A DNA stretch of 64,000 nucleotides from Spirosoma endophyticum (GTDB taxonomy: Bacteria; Bacteroidota; Bacteroidia; Cytophagales; Spirosomataceae): contig NZ_FOLQ01000001.1 in the NCBI RefSeq assembly GCF_900112365.1, forward strand, positions 1,178,001-1,242,000. Reading direction: 5' to 3'. Below, piece after piece: positions 34,772-42,280 of this stretch (position 1 is its first letter; each line of letters opens with the position of its first letter). The notes beneath the pieces were generated by a model. The model was not told the origin of the DNA. It was given only the letters and a program-made list of their open reading frames with translations, and ran no database searches. Position numbers and translations under genes: made by a program.

Positions 34772-35209
34772 GTGAATATCAGAAATCCCGAATCATCGGG
34801 CATGATATATTACCTCTCTTTTCCGCCCCTGATCAAAAATGGAACGCCATTTAGAAATTCATCGCCTGTTTTCCTGACTCCAAACGCCGAATACATTTGC
34901 GTAAATAAGCCACTCTCGCTAGCGTTTCGCGCTACCAATGCCGATACCCAGTTTATTTATACCAACGGCCTGCAGTCCAAATGACGATGGCGTGAATGAC
35001 ACTTGATGTTCACTGGTATCGACGCGTTTCCGCAGTGTATCATCCGTATTTACGACCGTTGGGGCGAATTGATTTTTCGGGAATCGCCGTATGAAAAACT
35101 TTAGGATGGCTCTTACCTCGGCAAGCACATTAATCCGGGCGTGTATCATTTTATTATCCGTCCAACTCCAGACCAAGCCGAAAAGGAAGGCACACTTATT
35201 ATTTTATAA
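34772..35209 (+). pseudogene. Remnant of a type IX secretion substrate with CHU_C-type C-terminal domain
   Basis: Three reading frames together spell the end of a Bacteroidota surface protein. The first, open to 34984, includes NGTPFRNSSPVFLTPNAEYI, as in repeat adhesins. The next frame continues from 34974 with SPNDDGVNDT and a stop. A third gives FPQCIIRIYDRWGELIFRES, a TAG, then DGSYLGKHINPGVYHFIIRP to TAA at 35207-35209. This is the order of the gliding-motility-associated C-terminal (CHU_C/type B sorting) domain: NDDGVNDT, IYDRWG, then G.Y. At least one frameshift and two stops break it. The 5' part is missing, so it is a relic. Confidence 0.85.
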
Positions 35210-35215
35210 AAAGAA

Positions 35216-35259
35216 AAAACCCGGATGAGCTACCTGTCTGAGCAGTTCATCCGGGTTTT
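35216..35259. terminator. Terminator after htpG
   Basis: AAAACCCGGATGA and TCATCCGGGTTTT form a 13-bp stem with an 18-base loop. It lies 29 bp past the htpG stop on the minus strand and directly after the pseudogene on the plus strand. Confidence 0.85.
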
Positions 35260-35288
35260 GTATAAGCTTTAGCAGCTACGTCCCTAGC

Positions 35289-37118
35289 TTACAAATTCGC
35301 TACGGTACGTTTCACAAAAGCCGTCAGGTCTGCACCGGTAAGCATGTTTTGCGAAAGCAGAGCCAGATCGTACACTTGTTTTACCAGAGATTTTTTGGCA
35401 TCCGTATCCGCTTCGGCAAGTATTTTACCAATCAGTGGGTGGTTGGCATTGACCACTACGTTATAGCTAACGGGGAAATTGCCGTAGAACGATTGTTCAC
35501 CCGACAGCGCCGACATATCTTTCATCCGACGCATAAACTCAGGTAAAGTAATCGTGACAGGAAGCTCATCAGTAGGTTGCGCTACTACACTCACATTGAG
35601 GAGTTTACTATCTAATACTTGTTCGAATACTTCTTTCAGCTTTGTCTGGTCAGCCTCCGACAGGACGCTTTCATTATTTAGCCCCTTGTCGATCAATTTG
35701 TCGAGGGTATCGGCATCGACCCGTTGGAACGTTACTTTGTCAAGCTTTTGCTCCAGCGCATTGATGAAGTGAGCGTCAATAACATTGTCCAGCAACAAAA
35801 CATCGTATCCCCGACGAGTGGCTGATTCGATATAAGCATCCTGCTGTTTTCGGTCGGTGGTGTAGAGCATCACCAGCTTTTCATCTTTGTCGGTCTGATT
35901 CGCCTGAACTTTCTCCCGATATTCATCGAGTGTAGCAAACTGGCCCTCCGTATTTTTGAGCAGGACGAAATTTTTCGCTTTCTCCCAAAATTTATCGTCG
36001 CTCAGGATACCGTATTTGATAAACAATCCGATGTCATCAAACTTCTCTTCGAACCCTTTCCGATCAGCATTGAATAGCTCATTGAGCTTGTCGGCGACTT
36101 TACGGGTAATGTAACCGTTGATTTTCTTAACGTTGGAATCGGCTTGCAGGAAGCTCCGCGATACGTTCAGCGGAATATCAGGCGAGTCGATTACCCCATG
36201 CAGCATCATCAGGAAGTCGGGCACTACGTCCTTCACTTCATCCGTGATAAATACCTGACGGCTATAGAGTTGAATTTTCTCCCGCTGAAATCGGAGTTCG
36301 TTTTTAATACGTGGGAAATACAATATACCCGTCAGATTAAACGGATAATCTACGTTCAAATGAATCCAGAAGAGAGGCTCCTCCCCCATTGGATACAACT
36401 CACGATAAAATGTTTTGTAATCCTCATCCGTCAGTTCAGACGGTGATTTTGTCCAGATGGGTGTCGTATTGTTAATTACCTGACCATCGAATTCAACTGG
36501 CACCGGCAGGAAACGGGCGTATTTATCCAGGATGCCCCGCAACCGGCCTTTGCTCAGAAACTCTTCGGAGTCCGGTGCGATATGCAGAATAATATCTGAT
36601 CCGCGCTCAGCACGCTCGGCAGGGGTTAGTTCAAACTCAGTGGAACCATCACACACCCAGCGTACGGATTCGGTACCTTCACGGTAAGATTTCGTAACAA
36701 TTTCAACTTTTTCGGCAACCATAAACGCCGAATAAAAGCCTAAGCCGAAATGACCGATAATCTGTCCCTTATCATCCGTTTTGTCTTTATATTTTTCCAG
36801 AAAATCTGTGGCACCAGAGAACGCAATCTGGTTAATATATTTTTTGATTTCATCGGCGGTCATACCGATACCGTTGTCACTGATGGTAATGGTTTTCGCT
36901 TCTTCATCGAGCGAAACTGTCACTTTCAGATCACCCAGTTCACCGCCAAATTCACCGAAAGAGGCCAGTTGACGCAGCTTTTGCGTAGCATCAACGGCAT
37001 TAGAGACTAATTCACGCAGGAAAATTTCGTGGTCGGAATACAGGAATTTCTTGATAATCGGGAAGATATTCTCGGTATGGATTGAAATCTGCCCTTTTTC
37101 GTTCTGTACGGCTTCCAT
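35289..37118 (-). CDS. htpG: Molecular chaperone HtpG (Hsp90)
   Basis: The 609-residue Hsp90 has the GHKL ATPase N-terminus (ELVSNAVDAT, DNGIGMTADEI, GHFGLGFYSAF), the middle domain with the catalytic Arg region and the short bacterial C-terminal dimerisation domain. It helps fold or remodel client proteins with DnaK. The length is normal. No other heat-shock gene is adjacent. The start is the ATG giving MEAVQNEKGQISIHTENIF. Confidence 0.97.
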   Translation of the reverse strand: MEAVQNEKGQISIHTENIFPIIKKFLYSDHEIFLRELVSNAVDATQKLRQLASFGEFGGELGDLKVTVSLDEEAKTITISDNGIGMTADEIKKYINQIAFSGATDFLEKYKDKTDDKGQIIGHFGLGFYSAFMVAEKVEIVTKSYREGTESVRWVCDGSTEFELTPAERAERGSDIILHIAPDSEEFLSKGRLRGILDKYARFLPVPVEFDGQVINNTTPIWTKSPSELTDEDYKTFYRELYPMGEEPLFWIHLNVDYPFNLTGILYFPRIKNELRFQREKIQLYSRQVFITDEVKDVVPDFLMMLHGVIDSPDIPLNVSRSFLQADSNVKKINGYITRKVADKLNELFNADRKGFEEKFDDIGLFIKYGILSDDKFWEKAKNFVLLKNTEGQFATLDEYREKVQANQTDKDEKLVMLYTTDRKQQDAYIESATRRGYDVLLLDNVIDAHFINALEQKLDKVTFQRVDADTLDKLIDKGLNNESVLSEADQTKLKEVFEQVLDSKLLNVSVVAQPTDELPVTITLPEFMRRMKDMSALSGEQSFYGNFPVSYNVVVNANHPLIGKILAEADTDAKKSLVKQVYDLALLSQNMLTGADLTAFVKRTVANL

Positions 37119-37272
37119 AGTACGTTGTTAAATGGTTTATTGGATACGAGCAACGGTCTTCAAATCCTGTTCCAGTAACGGGCTGGCTGACAGATTGACA
37201 GATTGCTTACTTTACCGGTTTCTTGTCCCAACGATACTGTATGGTTAAGGGTCTTTACAAAAAAATACAACT

Positions 37273-37644
37273 ATGCGCTATTTTTTATTATTGATTATAA
37301 CCACTTTACTGAGTTGCCAAACTAAATCAAACCTTAGTCTGGGTCCTAAGCGTACTGAGGATGCTTTTATTTCGGACAACTCTTTATTCGTTGATGGATG
37401 TGAATCGTATGTCCGGCTCGGCAATCAGGATTCGACCAGAAACAGCACTTATTACAAGCCAACTGCATTGACATTGCCTATTTTACAAAAGGCATTGGTA
37501 ACGATTCCGGCCACAAACAACTCTTGGGAAAGAGCCGTAACCGTTCGATTTGCAGAAACAGGAGCAAAAGTTACGTTGCTTTGTGGCTGGGTGAACAAAC
37601 CACAAACAGATGAAATTGAAATTCTGGAGATTACAGCACGATGA
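37273..37644 (+). CDS. Small putative lipoprotein
   Basis: The 123-residue protein has a signal peptide with lipobox TLLSC (Cys15). The mature part includes two further cysteines (DGCESY and LLCGWV) and a beta-rich end (ERAVTVRFAETGAKVTLLCG). I recognise no family. It is divergent from htpG and 53 bp upstream of the rhodanese gene, possibly in the same transcript. Confidence 0.7.
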   Translation: MRYFLLLIITTLLSCQTKSNLSLGPKRTEDAFISDNSLFVDGCESYVRLGNQDSTRNSTYYKPTALTLPILQKALVTIPATNNSWERAVTVRFAETGAKVTLLCGWVNKPQTDEIEILEITAR

Positions 37645-37697
37645 CAGAGAATCCTTCTGCTTGAACAGGCAGAGGAAAAAGGTTGTTAGGAATTTCT

Positions 37698-38006
37698 ATG
37701 ATCACTCAGGCTTATACCGATATTACCCTTTCAGCACTCAACGATCTCCGCGATCAAGCCAATACGGCCGTTGTTGATGTGCGTGACGAATGGGAATTTG
37801 ATGAATTTAACATTGGTGGGCTCAACATTCCGTTGCCCGATATACGTGCCCGAAAAGCGGAACTTCTTCCCTACACTACGTTGATTGTGATTTGCACAAA
37901 TGGCGTTCGCAGCCGGGTAGCAGCCAAAGACTTGCTACGTCAGCCTGAGTTTCAAGGCAAAATTATTTACCATTTGCACGGTGGTATCATTGAAGCCGAA
38001 GATTAA
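37698..38006 (+). CDS. Rhodanese-like sulfurtransferase domain protein
   Basis: The 102-residue single rhodanese domain has VVDVRDEWEFDEFNIGGLNI and the active-site loop VICTNGVRSR with a catalytic cysteine. Such proteins move sulfane sulfur between thiols. The ATG at 37698 matches the family start; an in-frame TTG at 37683 is less likely. It ends exactly where the converging bestrophin gene ends: the two stop codons abut at 38004-38009. Confidence 0.88.
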   Translation: MITQAYTDITLSALNDLRDQANTAVVDVRDEWEFDEFNIGGLNIPLPDIRARKAELLPYTTLIVICTNGVRSRVAAKDLLRQPEFQGKIIYHLHGGIIEAED

Positions 38007-38936
38007 CTACGTTACGACGGTAAATCCTGGCCTTGCGGCCTGCTTCTCGACATGGGGCAGGTTTATCTGCAAGATGTCATGAACGTTTACGCGAATCAAT
38101 TGACTCAGCTGGTTTAACGGCAAATCATTACGTTCCAGTCCAAACGGTTCTTCAATCTCCTCGCCAATCATTTCCAGCCCCACCAGGACATAGGACGTCA
38201 GGAATACTGCCGGAACCGTCAGGTAGCCAAAAGCCGCGATAATTGTGAACGGCAGCAGGGCTACGTAGAGCATAATGAAGAGCTTGATAAACAGCATATA
38301 TGAAAATGGAATCGGCGTACTTTTAATACGTTCGCAAATACCACAGACATCCATCAGGGCCGTCAGATACTGATTTAGGTTAATATGCTGCGATTCTGAA
38401 ATATGCCCTTCCCGGTACAGTATCTCCGTTTTCACCCAGAGCTGATTTGATACACCGGCTGGTTTATGATCAAAATTACTCAGGTCGCGCCGTTCCCCTT
38501 CTTCAACAATATCCAGTTCATCCATTTTGGGCATATCGCGTAAATGATTTTTTAGCGCAAACGGGAAATTAGAAATGGATTTCGCATAAAACTGTCGGCT
38601 AATAACATCCCCCTCCGGCAAAACGGCATTGAAATAAATAGCCAGATTTCGGCAGTTATTGACCAATGAGCCCCATGCCTGCCGCCCTTCATAAAATCGA
38701 TCATAAGCCGTATTTGTCCGAAAAATCAGCAAGAGACTTAAGAGAATACCCATGGCTCCCAGAAAGGAATTCGGCGTATCTTTCAATCTCAGATCAGTGT
38801 AATGCATTTCGGCGACTGTGACGATCGACACGTAAATACCGACAACAGCTAATCGACGGATCAACGCTTTCGCTGTGGGACCAGTATGAAAATGCCAGAT
38901 AGATGGCAGTATACCTTTATTCTTGTAAATAATCAT
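38007..38936 (-). CDS. Bestrophin-family ion channel
   Basis: The 309-residue protein belongs to the bestrophin/UPF0187 family, closer to the bacterial YneE-like type than the protein at 7199. It has two early membrane helices (about 25-75), then FRTNTAYDRFYEGRQAWGSL, the family's best conserved stretch. Two later helices (about 215-265) precede EEIEEPFGLERNDLPL. It probably forms a pentameric channel in the inner membrane; ion selectivity cannot be told. Convergent with the rhodanese gene with no spacer. Confidence 0.9.
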   Translation of the reverse strand: MIIYKNKGILPSIWHFHTGPTAKALIRRLAVVGIYVSIVTVAEMHYTDLRLKDTPNSFLGAMGILLSLLLIFRTNTAYDRFYEGRQAWGSLVNNCRNLAIYFNAVLPEGDVISRQFYAKSISNFPFALKNHLRDMPKMDELDIVEEGERRDLSNFDHKPAGVSNQLWVKTEILYREGHISESQHINLNQYLTALMDVCGICERIKSTPIPFSYMLFIKLFIMLYVALLPFTIIAAFGYLTVPAVFLTSYVLVGLEMIGEEIEEPFGLERNDLPLNQLSQLIRVNVHDILQINLPHVEKQAARPGFTVVT

Positions 38937-38994
38937 TCAATCCCTGTGATGTGACGTGTGAGAAACAACCTGACTTTCTTAACTACATCCAGGG

Positions 38995-39777
38995 TTAAAC
39001 GGTTATTGTTCCAGCGAAAACACGTTGAGCCGGGCCAATTAAATAGATGGTATGAAACTGTCCACCCGGCTGCGGCTCGAACGAAACGCGCAGATTGCCC
39101 CCAATGGTTTGAATACTCACGGGGCTGGACATACGTAGCTGCCGATGAGCCACTAAGGCCACCGCAGTTACGCCCGTGCCGCAGGAATACGTTTCATCCT
39201 CAACACCCCGTTCATAGGTTCTAACAAAAACCGTTTGGTCGTCTATTACCTGGACAAAGTTGACATTCGTACCGCCGGGTTGAAACGGTTCGCTATACCG
39301 GATCGTTCGGCCTTCACCAACGACATCGAGCGACTCCAGATCATCACTAAATTTGACAACGTGTGGTGAGCCTGTATTGAGAAACGTTAATCCGTCACGA
39401 TCATCAATAGACGCTACGTCTCCCATTTTCAGGGAGATAGTTTCTTCGCCAACTACAGCCATGTGTTCGCCATCTGCGGCCAGGAAACGGGTTTCCCGAT
39501 CGATCAGACCCAGATCATGTGCAAACCGGACAATGCACCGTCCGCCGTTGCCACACATACTTCCTACCGCCCCATCGGCATTGAAATAGACCATCCGAAA
39601 GTCGTAGTTGGGGTCGTTCTGGAGCAAAATCAGCCCATCAGCACCGATACCAAACCGGCGGTGGCAAAGACGCTCAATGAGTGCCTGATCTGAGGCCGGA
39701 AATGTCTCGTTTCGATCATCAATCAATACGAAGTCATTACCGGTACCCTGGTATTTAAAGAAGTTCAATGTAGTCAT
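38995..39777 (-). CDS. dapF: Diaminopimelate epimerase
   Basis: The 260-residue enzyme converts LL- to meso-diaminopimelate in lysine and peptidoglycan synthesis, without a cofactor. It has the two catalytic cysteines: Cys75 in GSMCGNGGRC and Cys199 in TYSCGTG. It also has the typical beginning FFKYQGTGNDFVLID. The length is normal. No other dap gene is nearby. An inverted repeat and the rplS terminator separate it from rplS upstream. Confidence 0.96.
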   Translation of the reverse strand: MTTLNFFKYQGTGNDFVLIDDRNETFPASDQALIERLCHRRFGIGADGLILLQNDPNYDFRMVYFNADGAVGSMCGNGGRCIVRFAHDLGLIDRETRFLAADGEHMAVVGEETISLKMGDVASIDDRDGLTFLNTGSPHVVKFSDDLESLDVVGEGRTIRYSEPFQPGGTNVNFVQVIDDQTVFVRTYERGVEDETYSCGTGVTAVALVAHRQLRMSSPVSIQTIGGNLRVSFEPQPGGQFHTIYLIGPAQRVFAGTITV

Positions 39778-39782
39778 GGGTC

Positions 39783-39853
39783 GATAGTCATAAGTCGCTG
39801 GTCAATAGTCATTTTCGTCAGGCTGACGATCAACGGCTAGTGACTTACGACTC
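39783..39853. repeat. Imperfect inverted repeat between dapF and rplS
   Basis: GTCATAAGTC (39787-39796) pairs with GACTTACGAC (39842-39851) at 9 of 10 positions, and CGTCAG with CTGACG near the centre. The words (AGTC, GACT, CGTCAG) are those of the metG leader repeat at 16453-16507. Confidence 0.5.
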
Positions 39854-39856
39854 AAT

Positions 39857-39885
39857 AAAAAAAGCCACCTCTCGAGGTAGCTTTT
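39857..39885 (-). terminator. Terminator after rplS
   Basis: On the minus strand a stem AAAAGC/GCTTTT with inner ACCTC/GAGGT is followed by a run of seven T, 22 bp past the rplS stop. Confidence 0.8.
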
Positions 39886-39906
39886 GATTTTTTGGCAGGC
39901 AGACAA

Positions 39907-40284
39907 TTAAGCTGCTGCTACTACTGCCTTTGGCTTGCGCTCTTTAACACGAGCGGCCTTACCTTGGCGACCACGTAGGTAGAATAAACGGGCCCGGCGA
40001 ACTTTGCCCAGCCGTACGACTTCAACTTTGTCGATGTTCGGCGACAGGAGTGGGAAAATCCGCTCAACGCCGACGCCGTTTGATACTTTACGAACGGTGA
40101 ATGTTTCACCACCGCTGCTTGGGTTCCGGCGTTGGATTACCGTACCCGTAAATATCTGAATGCGTTCCTTATTTCCTTCGCGGATTTTAACGTGTACGTT
40201 CACCGTATCACCGGCCCGGAATGTGGGCAACTCGGTGCGACGCTGCGCGTTGTCTGCCTCCACTAATTTTATTAAATCGCTCAT
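39907..40284 (-). CDS. rplS: 50S ribosomal protein L19
   Basis: The 125-residue protein matches L19 ([20 protein letters not shown], then [20 protein letters not shown] and [13 protein letters not shown]). It sits at the 30S-50S interface of the ribosome. The Lys/Ala-rich tail after [13 protein letters not shown] is slightly extended. It stands apart from trmD and rimM, which accompany rplS in many bacteria. A -7 element at 40328-40335 lies 43 bp upstream. Confidence 0.97.
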   Translation of the reverse strand: MSDLIKLVEADNAQRRTELPTFRAGDTVNVHVKIREGNKERIQIFTGTVIQRRNPSSGGETFTVRKVSNGVGVERIFPLLSPNIDKVEVVRLGKVRRARLFYLRGRQGKAARVKERKPKAVVAAA

Positions 40285-40327
40285 GACCGTATATAAATCG
40301 CCAGATAACTATTTGCGAAATGAGCCG

Positions 40328-40335
40328 CAAAGATA
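40328..40335 (-). promoter_or_regulatory. -7 promoter element of rplS
   Basis: On the minus strand it reads TATCTTTG, an exact TAnnTTTG match, 43 bp before the rplS ATG. Confidence 0.5.
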
Positions 40336-40359
40336 GGGAAATTTCTTGGTTGCAGAAAA

Positions 40360-40367
40360 TAGTTTTG
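40360..40367 (+). promoter_or_regulatory. -7 promoter element of the NAD(P)H-hydrate repair gene
   Basis: TAGTTTTG lies 32 bp before the ATG at 40400. It supports that start over an in-frame one at 40346. Confidence 0.45.
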
Positions 40368-40399
40368 TAAAATTACGCTGCGTAACTGACGCCGATTCC

Positions 40400-41902
40400 A
40401 TGAAAATTCTAAACGTTGACCAAATTCGCGCGCTTGATCAATCCACTATCCTGCACGAACCCATTGCCCCCATCAATTTAATGGAGCGCGCAGCGCTTGC
40501 CTTCGTTGACTGGTTTATCGATCATTTTCCAGTTACAACACCCACTAAAGTCTTCTGTGGCTTAGGCAATAATGGGGGCGATGGACTTTCTATTGCTCGC
40601 TTATTACTGGAACGTGACTATCCGGTTGAGGTTCAAGTTGTACGCTACGCTCCCCGGGAGTCGGACGATTTTATGCACAACCACCGTCGGCTTAAACTCG
40701 TTACGGAGAATATCAAATACATTGAATTTTCGCGGGATATTCCGGCTTTGCGCCATAATGAAGTGGTTATTGATGCCATTCTTGGAACGGGCCTATCGCG
40801 CCCAACCGAAGGCATTGTTAAGGAGACGATTGCGGCCATCAATCGCGCTCCAGCCAGTGTGGTATCGGTCGATATTGCGAGTGGGCTCTACACGGATCAG
40901 CCCAACGGACCTAATGACGTTATTATTGAACCAGACTACACCGTTACATTTCAGTTGCCCAAACTGGCCTTCATGCTTCCCAAAAATGGGCGCTACGTTG
41001 GCAATTGGCAAATCGTAGATATTCGACTACACAAACGCTATATCGACCTGGCCCCAACGGCCTATTATTTTACCCAACCTAGCGAAGCCAAGTTATTGCT
41101 CCACAAGCGCGACCGGTACGCTAATAAGGGTACATTCGGCCACGCGTTGTTATACGCAGGGAGCTTCGGCAAAATTGGGGCGGCCGTTTTGTCGGCGCGG
41201 GCGTGCCTGCGGTCGGGGGTAGGACTGCTAACGGTTCAGGTGCCCCGTTGCGGGTATCTGGTTCTGCAAACGGCTGTACCTGAAGCCATGTGCCTCGCCG
41301 ATGATCATCAAACCCTGCTAACGGGGGCTACAGAGATAAGCAGTCCAGCACCGACCGACTTTACAACGATAGGAATCGGCCCCGGCATAGGCAAAGCGCC
41401 CGAAACACTGGCAATGCTGAAGAAATTGCTGCCAACACTGAAAAAACCGATTGTAGTCGATGCCGACGCGTTAAATCTTCTATCTGAAAATCGCGAGTTA
41501 CTGGACCAGCTTCCACCCAATAGTATCCTGACACCACATCCCAAAGAATTCGAACGGCTTACCCAGAAATGGGATAATGACTATCAAAAACTGGATATAC
41601 TACGTGAATTCGCTAAGAAATATACAATCGTAGTTGTTTTAAAAGGGGCTTATTCAGCCATAGCCACGCCTGATGGCGATATTCATTTTAATTCAACAGG
41701 CAATCCTGGTCTGAGCACCGGCGGCACCGGCGATGTATTGACGGGCATATTGACGGCCTTAGTAGCACAGGGTTACGACTCTGTTGAAGCTGCAGTATTA
41801 GGTGTTTTCGCACATGGGCTGGCTGGCGACCGCGTTGCCGAGCAGCGGGGACCAATAGGAATGGTAGCCTCTGATGTTATTGACGCGCTACGTTGGGATT
41901 AA
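40400..41902 (+). CDS. nnr: Bifunctional NAD(P)H-hydrate epimerase/dehydratase
   Basis: The 500-residue fusion repairs damaged NAD(P)H. The N-terminal YjeF_N epimerase (about 1-215) has FCGLGNNGGDGLSIARLL. The C-terminal dehydratase, a ribokinase-fold domain (about 225-495), has IGIGPGIGK, VVDADALNLL, LTPHPKEFERL and STGGTGDVLTG. It interconverts R and S hydrates and dehydrates the S form with ADP or ATP. The ATG at 40400 gives MKILNVDQIRALD, the family start, and is supported by the promoter element at 40360. Confidence 0.95.
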   Translation: MKILNVDQIRALDQSTILHEPIAPINLMERAALAFVDWFIDHFPVTTPTKVFCGLGNNGGDGLSIARLLLERDYPVEVQVVRYAPRESDDFMHNHRRLKLVTENIKYIEFSRDIPALRHNEVVIDAILGTGLSRPTEGIVKETIAAINRAPASVVSVDIASGLYTDQPNGPNDVIIEPDYTVTFQLPKLAFMLPKNGRYVGNWQIVDIRLHKRYIDLAPTAYYFTQPSEAKLLLHKRDRYANKGTFGHALLYAGSFGKIGAAVLSARACLRSGVGLLTVQVPRCGYLVLQTAVPEAMCLADDHQTLLTGATEISSPAPTDFTTIGIGPGIGKAPETLAMLKKLLPTLKKPIVVDADALNLLSENRELLDQLPPNSILTPHPKEFERLTQKWDNDYQKLDILREFAKKYTIVVVLKGAYSAIATPDGDIHFNSTGNPGLSTGGTGDVLTGILTALVAQGYDSVEAAVLGVFAHGLAGDRVAEQRGPIGMVASDVIDALRWD

Positions 41903-42109
41903 CTTCAGAAAACATCAAGATTTCTCAGTACTCCGTTACCGCAGAATACAAATGGCGTCTTATTTCTACCTCCCGTTTAGAAGCTTACAACCCTTTTAGC
42001 AACAAACGGATCAGGTAGTTATACGTATTGTTAAAATTCCGGGTTTCTGCGCTGTTTTGGCAGCGAGCGAAGCCCCAATTTTGCACTATAGTTATAATCT
42101 CATCCCGCC

Positions 42110-42274
42110 ATGAAACAAACCGTTCAACGAGACACGCGCACTAGCCGCCCGATTCGCAAAGCACCGGGTGCATTCGATCAAACAACTGCCTTAGGAAGCT
42201 TGACAGTAGCCTTACTATTTTACATTGTGTATCACTTCGTTTATCCGCTCCTCTCGAAAGGATTACTCTGGTAA
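42110..42274 (+). CDS. Small single-helix membrane protein (54 residues)
   Basis: This short frame encodes a basic, Arg/Thr-rich N-terminus (MKQTVQRDTRTSRPIRKAPG) followed by one membrane helix (about LTVALLFYIVYHFVYPLL) and the short tail SKGLLW. A promoter-like CAATTTTG at 42077 precedes it by about 25 bp. The stop is 6 bp from the converging feoB stop. The shape (positive inside, one helix, end outside) is typical of small regulatory or complex-stabilising membrane proteins. No family is recognised. Confidence 0.6.
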   Translation: MKQTVQRDTRTSRPIRKAPGAFDQTTALGSLTVALLFYIVYHFVYPLLSKGLLW

Positions 42275-42280
42275 GCCCGG

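Noticed and set aside
7199..38936. The two bestrophin genes as a recent duplication
   Set aside because: They share only the family pattern. Length, N-termini and most residues differ, so they are old paralogues or separate acquisitions.
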